Shown here in pieces: positions 1 to 8,444 of a DNA stretch of 64,000 nucleotides (position 1 is its first letter; every line of letters begins with the position of its first letter). The notes under the pieces were generated by a model that was not told the DNA's origin, made no database searches, and was given only the letters and a program-made list of their open reading frames with translations. Source of the stretch: Methylobacter tundripaludum (GTDB lineage: Bacteria; Pseudomonadota; Gammaproteobacteria; Methylococcales; Methylomonadaceae); contig NZ_PTIY01000007.1 in NCBI RefSeq assembly GCF_002934365.1, positions 146,725 to 210,724 of the forward strand. The letters are read 5' to 3'. The translations under genes and the position numbers were made by a program.

Positions 1-405
1 TTGCGCAATATCCACTTTTTGGGCCAGTTGCCGGATGAAGATAAAGTAGCACTGTTAACGCTATGTTATGGTGTAGTTTTTCCTTCGCATCTGCGCTCTG
101 AGGCTTTTGGTATTTCGTTGCTGGAAGGCGCAATGTACAAAAAACCGATGATTTCCAGCGAAATTGGAACCGGTACTACCTATATCAACGTTGCGGATGA
201 GACTGGGCTGGTTGTGCCGCCCAGCGATCCAGTGGCGCTTCGGCAAGCGATGCGTTATCTGTGGGAGCATCCTGAGGAAGCTGCAGAAATGGGCAGGCGT
301 GCCGAGCAGCGATATTGGGAACACTTTACGGCTGAGCAGATGGTGCAGTCGTATGTTGATCTGTATGAAGAGTTGGTGAGACAGCATCATGACAGGAGTC
401 GCTAA
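1..405 (+). CDS. Glycosyltransferase family 4 (GT-B), C-terminal part
   Basis: This is the C-terminal half of a GT-B glycosyltransferase that transfers a sugar from a nucleotide donor, probably in polysaccharide or LPS synthesis. The open frame reaches the first base of the window, so the N-terminal acceptor domain is cut off and the TTG at base 1 is not necessarily a start. Visible family signs are the strand FLGQLPDEDK, the donor-binding stretch EAFGISLLE (the E-x7-E motif of GT4 enzymes), and the tail in which a loop PPSDPVALRQAM leads into terminal helices. A gap of 189 bp with no recognisable feature separates it from nth, so it probably ends an upstream polysaccharide operon. Donor and acceptor cannot be told from this fragment. 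Confidence 0.85.
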   Translation: MRNIHFLGQLPDEDKVALLTLCYGVVFPSHLRSEAFGISLLEGAMYKKPMISSEIGTGTTYINVADETGLVVPPSDPVALRQAMRYLWEHPEEAAEMGRRAEQRYWEHFTAEQMVQSYVDLYEELVRQHHDRSR

Positions 406-594
406 TAACAGTTTAGCCAATCCATCGTTTTTAAGCGACATTGCTCTGCCGTGAAGTAAAAGGGAATGGGAGGCAGTTTCCCGCCAAACGACTGTTTCAC
501 AAAAATTCTTACATCCTCACTTCAGACATAGCTTGTTTGATCCTTCGATTATGCTGAAAATAGCGGCACACTATCGAGTAAAACCAAATACCGC

Positions 595-1230
595 ATGAAT
601 CTAAAAAAACGCCTGGAAATTTTTGATCGGCTGGCTTTGGCCATACCTGAACCGACTACGGAGCTGCATTATACCAGTGCTTTTGAACTATTAATTGCGG
701 TCGTTTTGTCGGCGCAGGCGACCGATAAGGGCGTCAACAAAGCGACCGCCAAATTATTTCCGGTCGCCAATACGCCTCAAGCCATTTTGGCGCTGGGCGA
801 GGCGGGCTTAAAAGAGCACATCAAGACCATCGGGCTGTTTAACAGCAAAGCGGCACATATCATCACGCTTTGCAGGCAGTTGCTTGAGAAACATGACGGC
901 CAGATACCCCAAACACGGGAAGCGCTGGAAGCGCTGGCCGGGGTCGGCAGAAAAACCGCCAATGTCATATTGAATACCGCTTTTGGGCAGCATACGATTG
1001 CGGTGGATACCCATATTTTCAGGGTTGCCAACCGTACCGGCATTGCACCCGGTAAAAATGTGCTGGAGGTGGAGCGTAAACTGGACAAGTGGGTGCCTAA
1101 ACAGCATAAGAAAGATGCGCATCATTTACTGATTCTGCATGGGCGCTATACCTGCATTGCCAGAAAGCCGCGTTGTGAGAGCTGTGTTATTGAAGACTTG
1201 TGCGAGTATCAGAATAAAACCGGACATTAA
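595..1230 (+). CDS. nth: Endonuclease III, DNA glycosylase/AP lyase
   Basis: Base excision repair enzyme that removes oxidised pyrimidines and cleaves the abasic site by beta-elimination. The 211-residue length is that of E. coli Nth, and the key residues fall at the same numbers: catalytic Lys120 in the helix-hairpin-helix GVGRKTANV, Asp138 in VDTH, and the [4Fe-4S] ligands Cys187, Cys194, Cys197 and Cys203 (C-x6-C-x2-C-x5-C). In many gammaproteobacteria nth sits next to rnfB; here the rnfB-like gene is 40 kb away. The start ATG gives MNLKKRLEIF, a normal Nth N-terminus. Confidence 0.97.
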   Translation: MNLKKRLEIFDRLALAIPEPTTELHYTSAFELLIAVVLSAQATDKGVNKATAKLFPVANTPQAILALGEAGLKEHIKTIGLFNSKAAHIITLCRQLLEKHDGQIPQTREALEALAGVGRKTANVILNTAFGQHTIAVDTHIFRVANRTGIAPGKNVLEVERKLDKWVPKQHKKDAHHLLILHGRYTCIARKPRCESCVIEDLCEYQNKTGH

Positions 1231-1326
1231 TATAAAGCATGCACCGGGCTGATAATTTGACGGAGTTTTGTGGTATAGAAGGATATTCATTCTTTATTTA
1301 GACGGTTTTGATATGATAAGCAACAT

Positions 1327-1345
1327 TCGATACGTTGCGTATCGA
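1327..1345. promoter_or_regulatory. Perfect 8-3-8 palindrome upstream of hvfA, candidate operator
   Basis: Arms TCGATACG and CGTATCGA are separated by TTG, about 60 bp before the hvfA start codon and within the only long upstream gap of the operon. A dyad of this size at this place is a plausible binding site for a dimeric regulator or a small RNA hairpin. No regulator gene lies beside it, so its role is inferred. Confidence 0.4.
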
Positions 1346-1406
1346 TTAATCTCCCGACTTAACCCGCTGGGAGCGGATTGAAACAACCAACACCCCTGGA
1401 GTTACA

Positions 1407-1808
1407 ATGAAAAAAATTAATAAAACCCCTTTAGCTGCTGCAATGGGTGCCGCTTTTTTGTCTACATTTGCTGCAACTGCGGTTAATGCAGAAGCCAATC
1501 CTTTCGGTATGACTGAATTGTCGGCCGGTTACATGCAAGTTGCCGCTGCGGATAAAGCGGCTGAAATGTCATGCGGTGCGTCAATGGGCGGTATGGAGAA
1601 GCCTAAAGCGGCGGAAGGAGCATGTGCGGGCAACAAAAAACCAGATGCAGCAAAACCAGCCGCCGAAGGCAAATGCGGCGAAAGCAAATGCGGCGCGATG
1701 ATGCAAGACGGCAAAATGAAACCAGGTATGGAAGCGGCCTGCGGCGCGATGATGAAAGGCAAGGAAGGCTCTTGCGGCAATATGTCTAAAGAACCCGCCG
1801 GCAAATAA
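1407..1808 (+). CDS. hvfA: HvfA-type RiPP metallophore precursor
   Basis: Secreted precursor peptide of 133 residues for a post-translationally modified, probably copper-binding product. A Sec signal peptide (residues 1-28, cleavage near NAEA) is followed by NPFGMTELSAGYM, a segment that fits the conserved leader of this family. The mature part is Ala/Lys/Gly-rich and has exactly six Cys (56, 73, 90, 95, 112, 123), each in an E-x-x-C-[G/A] unit: EMSCG, EGACA, EGKCG, ESKCG, EAACG, EGSCG. EGKCG is the motif that HvfB modifies in Haemophilus (oxazolone/thioamide formation, copper binding). hvfB and hvfC follow on the same strand. An RBS (GGAG) precedes the ATG. That the divergent motifs are modified too is inference. 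Confidence 0.9.
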   Translation: MKKINKTPLAAAMGAAFLSTFAATAVNAEANPFGMTELSAGYMQVAAADKAAEMSCGASMGGMEKPKAAEGACAGNKKPDAAKPAAEGKCGESKCGAMMQDGKMKPGMEAACGAMMKGKEGSCGNMSKEPAGK

Positions 1809-1839
1809 GTCTAAGGCGGCCTTTCCGTTTTTAGCATAA

Positions 1840-1864
1840 GGAGGGCGTGATCATCATGCCCTCC
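1840..1864 (+). promoter_or_regulatory. Hairpin between hvfA and hvfB
   Basis: The arms GGAGGGC and GCCCTCC flank a short loop in the 87-bp gap between precursor and maturase. No T-tract follows, so it is not a normal terminator. Such intercistronic hairpins often protect the upstream mRNA, which would let a small precursor be made in excess of its modifying enzyme. Confidence 0.4.
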
Positions 1865-1895
1865 AGTTCCCATCAAATCACAGCAAGGTGTTCTT

Positions 1896-2747
1896 ATGGA
1901 CACAACCCAGAATCTCGTTCACGGCGCCGGTTTAGGTCTTAGGCGATCATTTTTAAGCCAGATTGTTGAATCCCCGCCCGAAGAAGTCGGTTTTTATGAG
2001 GTCGCGCCGGAGAACTGGATCACCATCGGCGGAAAATTCGGCAAGCAGTTTCGCGCGATGACCGAGCGATTCGATTTTGTCTGTCACGGCTTATCGCTGT
2101 CGATAGGCAGCACCGATCCGCTGGATGAAAAATTCGTCCGCGAAGTCAAACGGTTCATGGCCGAACATCAAATAAAATTTTACAGCGAACATTTAAGTTA
2201 TTGCAGCAAGGACGGACATTTATATGACCTGATGCCGATCCCGTTTACCTCGGAAGCGGTTACCCATGTTGCCGGGCGGATCAAGCGCGTCCAGGATATT
2301 CTGGAGCAAAAGATAGCCATCGAAAACGTGTCCTATTACGCCGCCCCCGGTCAGGAAATGGCCGAGATCGATTTTTTCAATGCGGTTATCGAAGAAGCCG
2401 ATTGCGATGTGCTGATCGACATCAATAATATTTACGTGAACAGCGTTAACCACGGTTACGATGCCGAGGCTTTTTTAAAGGCCGTGCCTGCGCACCGCAT
2501 CGCTTACGCGCATATTGCCGGGCATTATGTCGAGGCTGAAGATTTTCTGGTCGACACCCACGGCGCAGACGTGATCGATCCGGTCTGGAAACTGTTGGGC
2601 AAGGCTTATGAGCTTTACGGAGTGTTTCCGACGCTGTTGGAGCGGGATTTTAATATCCCGGAGATGGAAGAGTTAATCAGGGAGGTTAACACCATCAGCG
2701 CGATACAAGCCGCTTGGGGAACCCAGCATGCCAAGCAATCCGCTTGA
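1896..2747 (+). CDS. hvfB: HvfB-type MNIO RiPP maturase (DUF692)
   Basis: Multinuclear non-heme iron-dependent oxidase (MNIO, formerly DUF692) with a TIM-barrel fold, 283 residues, the usual length. It should oxidise Cys residues of the HvfA precursor in the cytoplasm before export. Family blocks are visible in order: HGLSLSIGS (64-72), YSEHLSY (96-102), IENVSYY (142-148), LIDINNIYVNSVNHGYD (173-189), HIAGH (206-210) and DTHG (220-223). These supply the His, Asp and Glu iron ligands. The gene follows hvfA and is directly joined to hvfC. The assignment to the HvfB rather than the MbnB or BufB branch rests on the EGKCG-type precursor next door. Confidence 0.94.
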   Translation: MDTTQNLVHGAGLGLRRSFLSQIVESPPEEVGFYEVAPENWITIGGKFGKQFRAMTERFDFVCHGLSLSIGSTDPLDEKFVREVKRFMAEHQIKFYSEHLSYCSKDGHLYDLMPIPFTSEAVTHVAGRIKRVQDILEQKIAIENVSYYAAPGQEMAEIDFFNAVIEEADCDVLIDINNIYVNSVNHGYDAEAFLKAVPAHRIAYAHIAGHYVEAEDFLVDTHGADVIDPVWKLLGKAYELYGVFPTLLERDFNIPEMEELIREVNTISAIQAAWGTQHAKQSA

Positions 2748-2754
2748 GGCCGGT

Positions 2755-3504
2755 ATGAGCGTCGATTTTAAAACCAAGCAGAGCGAGTTTGCCGCGTACA
2801 TCAGAGATCCCGAACACAATTCGCCGCCTGCCGATGTCCAGCCGCAGCGCATGGCGATGTATCGCGAGCTGTTTTTTAATAATATCGACAGCTTTTTGTC
2901 GGCCAATTTTCCAGTGTTGCGGACACTATTGAATGACCGGCAATGGTTTGAGCTGGGACAGGATTTTTTCGCCAAGCATGTCAGTCGTTCGCCGCATTTT
3001 TCAGAAATCCCTGAAGAGTTTTTGGATTATCTGCAAAACGAGCGGGACGGTGCGGATGATTTCCCGTTTATGCTGGAGCTGGCGCATTACGAATGGGTGG
3101 AAATGGCCTTGTCCATCGCCAAGGAAACCGTGCATGAAAATCAGCAGAACCTGGATGATTTGCTCAATAGGCGTATTCAGTTGTCGTCTTTAGCTTGGCC
3201 GCTGGCCTACCAATATCCCGTCCAGCAAATATCCCCCGCTTTTTTACCTGAAACGGCGCCGGAACAAGCCACCTTCCTGGTTGTTTATCGCAATCCGAAT
3301 GACGAGGTTAATTTTATAGAAATCACTCCGATCACTTACCGGTTGCTGGAAATAATCCAGGAGCATGAAGGGATATTGGCGGCCGATTGTCTAAAGCAGG
3401 TTGCCGGGGAATCGAAGCATCCTAATCCTGAAATGATTATCGCAGGTGGTTTGCAGGTATTAAAAGAACTGGCAGGGAAGACGGTTATTACGGTTGTTGC
3501 TTAA
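2755..3504 (+). CDS. hvfC: HvfC-type RiPP maturation partner (DUF2063)
   Basis: Partner protein that in HvfBC and BufBC systems binds the precursor leader and presents it to the MNIO enzyme. The N-terminal DUF2063 domain is clear: SEFAAYIRDPE, then MAMYRELFFNNIDSFLSANFPVLRTLL. I chose the ATG at 2755 because GAGG lies 5 bp upstream and the product then starts MSVDFKTKQSEFAAYIRDP, the usual form. An ATG at 2728 would add nine residues and overlap the hvfB stop. The gene ends the operon; a palindromic repeat follows. Confidence 0.92.
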   Translation: MSVDFKTKQSEFAAYIRDPEHNSPPADVQPQRMAMYRELFFNNIDSFLSANFPVLRTLLNDRQWFELGQDFFAKHVSRSPHFSEIPEEFLDYLQNERDGADDFPFMLELAHYEWVEMALSIAKETVHENQQNLDDLLNRRIQLSSLAWPLAYQYPVQQISPAFLPETAPEQATFLVVYRNPNDEVNFIEITPITYRLLEIIQEHEGILAADCLKQVAGESKHPNPEMIIAGGLQVLKELAGKTVITVVA

Positions 3505-3544
3505 GGATATGGTCAGAAATACCTTCCCGACATGGATCGGATGA

Positions 3545-3650
3545 AATTTTTCCGTTCGCCCTGAGCTTGTCGAATGGGGTGGGCGGAAAAATTTCGACCC
3601 ACCGCGTCAAGCCGATCATGCTTCGACAGGCTCAGCACGAACGGCTTGAC
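3545..3650. repeat. TCGACAGG-type palindromic repeat, two hairpins
   Basis: Two adjacent hairpins carry the core TTCG-N-CCTGAGC-TTGTCGAA in opposite orientations. One stem is AAATTTTTCCG/CGG-AAAAATTT, the other GTCAAGCCG/CGGCTTGAC. The same core recurs near 5.8, 15.5, 26.4, 26.5, 40.8 and 56.0 kb, so it is an interspersed REP-like family. It may also end hvfC transcription. Confidence 0.8.
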
Positions 3651-3743
3651 GACCGAAAATAGTGATTTCGGGAAGTTATTTGTAACCAGATCCTAAGTCC
3701 GGTATGTAACCCGACGGACACGCTGTGTTGCCGAAATGTTAAA

Positions 3744-4208
3744 TCAATTAGCCTGTGGCACTCTGGTAAAATCCGGTCCTTTAGGCAGGGCGTTCTGTTG
3801 CAGGCAATGATAAGCCGCATTCTCATACTTGATCACTAAAGACTGGGCGTTTTTATGCTCGCCGAGAAACAGTTGAGCCTCATCGGCAGTCAAATCTTTC
3901 ATCAAGAATTTGGCTATGCACATGCACGGCGTAGAATAGCGCGCCTTATCGAATTCTTTATTGGTTGAATTCTTCAATTCCCGTTGTACGCATTGGTCGG
4001 CAAAATCATGCTCAAACTTGTGTTTTTGTATATCGGTCACCGGGGTGTCGTGGGAATGGTCGAACGGGTTGTGCACTTCGGCGGTCGCTGCCGGTTTCGC
4101 CGCTGCGGTTTTTTGTTCATCATCCGAACAGCCGGTAACCGATAATGCGATAACCGCGCTGGTCAGTGCAGCAAAAAAGAAGTTCTTGGTAAATGTGGGC
4201 GTTTTCAT
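3744..4208 (-). CDS. Small uncharacterised lipoprotein
   Basis: I do not recognise the family. With the start at 4208 the 154-residue product begins MKTPTFTKNFFFAALTSAVIA and reaches a lipobox LSVTGC near residue 27, so it should be an exported lipoprotein. A low-complexity Ala/Lys linker follows (AAAKPAATAE), then a His-containing stretch NPFDHSHDTP and a compact domain with four Cys (QC, PCMC, HC), suggestive of disulfides or a small metal site. The frame extends 24 codons upstream, but those codons precede the signal peptide and look untranslated. It is convergent with hvfC and divergent from glnE, so it is a single-gene unit. Confidence 0.75.
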   Translation of the reverse strand: MKTPTFTKNFFFAALTSAVIALSVTGCSDDEQKTAAAKPAATAEVHNPFDHSHDTPVTDIQKHKFEHDFADQCVQRELKNSTNKEFDKARYSTPCMCIAKFLMKDLTADEAQLFLGEHKNAQSLVIKYENAAYHCLQQNALPKGPDFTRVPQAN

Positions 4209-4374
4209 AAGTTTAAATCGTAAATAGTTTAATGAGGATTTGTTCAACTTTATCATTTTATCAAGACTCGTTCTACCCATCTTCGTTGTTCATATTCAAG
4301 ATGTTTACAAATAGCGCTATTCGTTGCGCGCCTGTTTTCGTTATCATGGGTTTTTCCATTGACGCCTTTCAGCC

Positions 4375-7278
4375 ATGTCTTTTATCAAAAATATCGAATC
4401 CGAATTTGCAGCGCTACCTGATCAGTTAAGGGCTACGGTGATCGACTCGCTGACTAAATGGGATGAACGGGTTACGGAACTTAAACTCAATATCAATCCA
4501 ACACCGGCATTTAACGCATCTATCGTCAGGGTCTGGTGCTCCAGCCTGTTTGTTGCCGAAAGCTGTACCCGCAAGCCCGAGCTGCTGGCCGATCTGGTTA
4601 ACTCCGGCGATTTGTCGGCGGTTTACAGCGAAAACAATTATGCCGAAAAGCTTGTCCTGAGCTCGGCCGAAGGGCTGGCGCACACGCCGGTTGAGACGCA
4701 GGCCGAGTTAATGACGAAATTGCGCGATTTTCGGCGCAGGGAGATGGTCAGGATAGCCTGGCGGGATTTGGCCGGCTGGGCCGAATTATCGGAAACGCTG
4801 GCCGATTTATCGCACTTGGCTGACGCCTGCATACAATACGCATTGGATTTTCTTTATCAGGAAGCCTGCGAACTACGAGGCACGCCGTTATTGTCCGACG
4901 GCAGCCCGCAGCAGATCGTGGTGCTGGGCATGGGCAAGCTGGGCGCTTACGAATTGAATTATTCCTCCGACATCGACCTGATTTTTGCTTATGCGGAAGA
5001 CGGCGTGCTGCCGGACAGGAAAGAAACCAGCTACGGCGAGTTTTTTACCAAGCTATGCCGCAACCTGATCAAAGTGCTGGACGAGATCACCGTAGACGGT
5101 TTTGTGTTCCGCACCGACATACGCTTAAGACCTTATGGCGACAGCGGGCCCATCATCATGACCTTTGACGGCATGGAAAACTATTACCAGACCCAGGCCA
5201 GGGAATGGGAGCGTTACGCGATGATCAAGGTGCGCCAGGTTGCGGGCGACTTTAAAGTCGGCGCGCAGCTGATGGCTATGTTCAGGCCTTTTGTGTACCG
5301 GCGTTATCTCGATTACGGCGCGTTTGAGGAGTTGCGCTCGTTAAAGGCGCAGATCACCCAGGAGTTGCGGCGCAAGGACCGCATGGAAAATATCAAGCTG
5401 GGGCCGGGCGGCATCCGCGAAATCGAATTTATCGGCCAGGCGTTTCAACTGATCCGCGGCGGCAACGACAAAGCCCTGCAAACCCGTCCGATTCTGGATG
5501 TATTACAACTGCTGGGCGATCGGGAGTTGCTGGCGCAACAAGATGCCGATCAGTTAATGCAGTCATACCGTTTTTTGCGTCGGGTGGAAAACCATATCCA
5601 GCAATATCAGGATCAACAAACCCACGATTTGCCGACAAACCCGGCAGCGCAACAGATATTGGCGTATTCGCTGGATTATCCAGACTGGCCTAGCTTTAAA
5701 CAGGATCTGGACAAGGTAAGAGTGCAGGTGCATGAGGTTTTTGACCAGGTTTTTTCCCTGTCAAAACAGGATGGTTCGACAGGCTCACCACGAACGGCGC
5801 AAAGAATTTGGGCTTGTGTGGCCGATGATTCGGAGTTGATGGACCATTTAAAAGAATGGGGCATTCAAGACACCGGCGCGATGCTCGCTGCAATAAAAGA
5901 TTTTAAGCATTCCGCCGCCGTCAGAAGGCTGACAGCTAAAGGTGCAGGCGTGCTTGACCGGTTAATGCCGCAGTTGATAGAAGCCATGCGGCAGGTTGCT
6001 AACCCGGATGAAACCCTGATGCGGATACTCGGATTGTTTGGGGCGGTTGCGGGCCGGAATGTCTATTTATCGTTATTGTCCGAAAACCCCGGCGCCTTGT
6101 CGCAATTGGTCAAGCTGTCATCGGCCAGTTCGTGGATTTGCGATTATTTATCGCTGTACCCGGTGTTATTCGACGAATTGCTGGATACCCGCTCGCTTTA
6201 CGAGCCGCTCAAAAAAGCCGATCTTGACCGGCAACTTCGGGTTTTGCTGGCTCATGTCGAGGTGCAGGATCTTGAGCAGCTGATGGTGGTGCTGCGCCAG
6301 TTTAAACAATTGAACGTATTAAGAGTGGCCGCCGCCGATATTATGGGCGTAATCCCGCTGATGGTGGTCAGCGATTACCTGACCTATATCGCCGAAAGCA
6401 TCGTCAGTCATGTCGTTGAACGCGCGTGGCTGATGCTGACTGACAAGCATGGCCAGCCGCCGGTGACCGATAATACGTCTATCGGTTTTGCGGTCATAGG
6501 CTTCGGCAAATTGGGCGGCATCGAGTTGGGTTACGGCTCCGACCTGGATCTGGTGTTTTTGTACGATTGCAAGGACGGCAATGCGATGACCGATGGTGCA
6601 AAGCCGATTTCCTGCGCCCAGTTTTACGGTCGTTTGGGGCTGAAAGTCCGGCATATACTCGATACCAAGATGTTGTCCGGCATACTCTACGAAGTGGATA
6701 TGCGCCTGCGGCCCAATGGCGACTCCGGCTTGCTGGTCAGCCATATTAACGCTTATGAAGATTACCTGAAAAACCAGGCCTGGACCTGGGAGTTGCAGGC
6801 CTTGGTCAGAGGCCGTTTTATCGCCGGAGACCCTCGGCTTAAAGTACAGTATGAGGCCATACGCAGCCGGATTTTAAGCCTGCCCAGGGATACAGACGTA
6901 TTAAAAAAAGAAGTCCGGGAGATGCGCGAAAAAATGCGCGAGGCTCTGGCTACCAAAGATAAAGACAAGTTTGACCTAAAACAAAGCAAAGGCGGTATTG
7001 CTGATATTGAGTTTATAGTACAATTTGGCGTATTGGATCAGGCGGCTCTTAATGTAGCGCTGACGACCTACACCGATAATGTCAGACTGCTTGAAGGCCT
7101 GCAACAGCAGGGCTTTATTTCCAAAGCCGATCAGGAAACACTTAAAAACGCTTACTGCACCTATCGGGATTTCGGTCATAAACAGGTTTTACAAGGGGAT
7201 AAGGCTGTTATAGCCGAGGCCGAGGTCGCCAAAATGAGCGCACAAGTCGAACAGATTTGGCATGGTTACATGGAGTAG
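4375..7278 (+). CDS. glnE: Glutamine synthetase adenylyltransferase/adenylyl-removing enzyme
   Basis: Bifunctional regulator that adenylylates and deadenylylates glutamine synthetase in response to PII and glutamine. The 967-residue protein has two nucleotidyltransferase domains. The N-terminal, adenylyl-removing one carries GMGKLGAYELNYSSDIDL near residues 185-202, and the C-terminal, adenylylating one carries GFGKLGGIELGYGSDLDL near 708-725. Both keep the D-x-D metal ligands, so both activities are expected. Odd feature: residues about 466-475 (DGSTGSPRTA), in the linker after the first domain, are encoded by a copy of the interspersed TTCGACAGGCTC repeat that keeps the frame. Confidence 0.97.
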   Translation: MSFIKNIESEFAALPDQLRATVIDSLTKWDERVTELKLNINPTPAFNASIVRVWCSSLFVAESCTRKPELLADLVNSGDLSAVYSENNYAEKLVLSSAEGLAHTPVETQAELMTKLRDFRRREMVRIAWRDLAGWAELSETLADLSHLADACIQYALDFLYQEACELRGTPLLSDGSPQQIVVLGMGKLGAYELNYSSDIDLIFAYAEDGVLPDRKETSYGEFFTKLCRNLIKVLDEITVDGFVFRTDIRLRPYGDSGPIIMTFDGMENYYQTQAREWERYAMIKVRQVAGDFKVGAQLMAMFRPFVYRRYLDYGAFEELRSLKAQITQELRRKDRMENIKLGPGGIREIEFIGQAFQLIRGGNDKALQTRPILDVLQLLGDRELLAQQDADQLMQSYRFLRRVENHIQQYQDQQTHDLPTNPAAQQILAYSLDYPDWPSFKQDLDKVRVQVHEVFDQVFSLSKQDGSTGSPRTAQRIWACVADDSELMDHLKEWGIQDTGAMLAAIKDFKHSAAVRRLTAKGAGVLDRLMPQLIEAMRQVANPDETLMRILGLFGAVAGRNVYLSLLSENPGALSQLVKLSSASSWICDYLSLYPVLFDELLDTRSLYEPLKKADLDRQLRVLLAHVEVQDLEQLMVVLRQFKQLNVLRVAAADIMGVIPLMVVSDYLTYIAESIVSHVVERAWLMLTDKHGQPPVTDNTSIGFAVIGFGKLGGIELGYGSDLDLVFLYDCKDGNAMTDGAKPISCAQFYGRLGLKVRHILDTKMLSGILYEVDMRLRPNGDSGLLVSHINAYEDYLKNQAWTWELQALVRGRFIAGDPRLKVQYEAIRSRILSLPRDTDVLKKEVREMREKMREALATKDKDKFDLKQSKGGIADIEFIVQFGVLDQAALNVALTTYTDNVRLLEGLQQQGFISKADQETLKNAYCTYRDFGHKQVLQGDKAVIAEAEVAKMSAQVEQIWHGYME
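5771..5797. repeat. Half-unit of the palindromic repeat inside glnE
   Basis: The core GGTTCGACAGGCTCACCACG plus GAACGG matches the intergenic family at 15.5 and 56.0 kb. It lies inside glnE in frame and contributes about nine codons to the linker between domains. It is one of several repeats found within coding sequence here. Confidence 0.75.
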
Positions 7279-7427
7279 GTAATAGACAGGGATGACCTGA
7301 TTAGGCGGATTAAAACGGTTATCAGTGGTTATCAGTCAAATCCGTGTCGCCTAGAGGCGCCTACTGTTGGCATCCATGTTCCATGCCCTTACATAAATAA
7401 ACATTAATTTAAGTTGGAGAATAAACG

Positions 7428-8351
7428 ATGACGATGGATGATAGAGACGGCGTTATTTGGCTGGATGGCAAGTGGGTTGAGTGGCGCGAAGCTAAAGTCC
7501 ATGTGTTGACGCACACCTTGCACTATGGATTGGGCGTGTTTGAAGGCATACGGGCTTATCATGCGGAAAAAGGCACGGCGATTTTCAGGATGCAGGAACA
7601 TACGGATCGCCTGTTCCGTTCGGCGCATATCATGAATATGAAAATGCCTTACGGTAAAGACGAGCTTAACCAGGCGCATCGCGATGCGGTTGCCAAGAAC
7701 AACCTGGACAGCGCCTATATTCGCAGCATGTGCTTTTTCGGTTCCGAAGGTATGGGGCTAAGAGCCGACAACCTGAAAGTCCACGTGATGGTCGCCGCCT
7801 GGTCATGGGGCGCTTATTTGGGCGCGGACAGCATCGAGCACGGCATCCGCATCCGCACGTCGTCTTATACCCGCAACCATCACAACAGCACCATGTGCAA
7901 AGCCAAAGCCAACGGCAATTACATCAATTCCATCCTGGCGTTACAGGAAGCTTTGGCCAACGGTTACGACGAAGCGTTGATGCTGGATCATGAAGGATTC
8001 GCGGCGGAAGGTAGCGCCGAAAACCTGTTTATCGTGCGCAACGGCAAAATTTACACGCCTGAAACCACCTCGGCGCTGGAAGGCATTACCCGTGATTCGG
8101 TCATCACCATTGCCAGAGAGCAAGGTTATGAAGTGATCGAAAAACGCATCACCCGCGACGAGATTTACGTGGCCGATGAAGCGTTCTTTACCGGTTCTGC
8201 GGCTGAAGTAACGCCGATCAGGGAACTGGACAATCGCGCAATCGGTTCAGGCAGCCGCGGGCCGGTCACCGAGAAATTGCAGTCTCTGTATTTCGACTAT
8301 GTGCATGGGCGCAGAGACGACCATGCCGATTGGTTGACTTACGTTGCTTAA
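7428..8351 (+). CDS. ilvE: Branched-chain amino acid aminotransferase
   Basis: PLP enzyme of fold type IV that makes the last step of Val, Leu and Ile synthesis with glutamate as donor. The 307-residue length is normal. Motifs: LHYGLGVFEGIRAY (31-44), the PLP lysine at position 160 in MCKAKANGNYINS, and the E-G-S-A-E-N-L-F phosphate-cradle block at 194-201. An RBS (GGAG) lies upstream of the ATG. It sits alone between glnE and waaF, separated from waaF by a palindromic repeat, so it is probably its own transcription unit. Confidence 0.97.
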   Translation: MTMDDRDGVIWLDGKWVEWREAKVHVLTHTLHYGLGVFEGIRAYHAEKGTAIFRMQEHTDRLFRSAHIMNMKMPYGKDELNQAHRDAVAKNNLDSAYIRSMCFFGSEGMGLRADNLKVHVMVAAWSWGAYLGADSIEHGIRIRTSSYTRNHHNSTMCKAKANGNYINSILALQEALANGYDEALMLDHEGFAAEGSAENLFIVRNGKIYTPETTSALEGITRDSVITIAREQGYEVIEKRITRDEIYVADEAFFTGSAAEVTPIRELDNRAIGSGSRGPVTEKLQSLYFDYVHGRRDDHADWLTYVA

Positions 8352-8368
8352 GGTTTTTTAAAAAAATG

Positions 8369-8418
8369 AACCACGAAGACACGAAGTTTTATGTTTCTTT
8401 CTTCGTGTCTTCGTGGTT
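8369..8418. repeat. CACGAAG palindrome
   Basis: Inverted repeat with arms AACCACGAAGACACGAAG and CTTCGTGTCTTCGTGGTT around a 14-nt loop. It is the simplest member of the CACGAAG family; longer relatives lie at 36.4, 37.3 and 47.7 kb. Placed between ilvE and waaF, it could fold as a strong hairpin in RNA. Confidence 0.85.
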
Positions 8419-8444
8419 TATAAAGTATATAGTCATTTAAGGTC

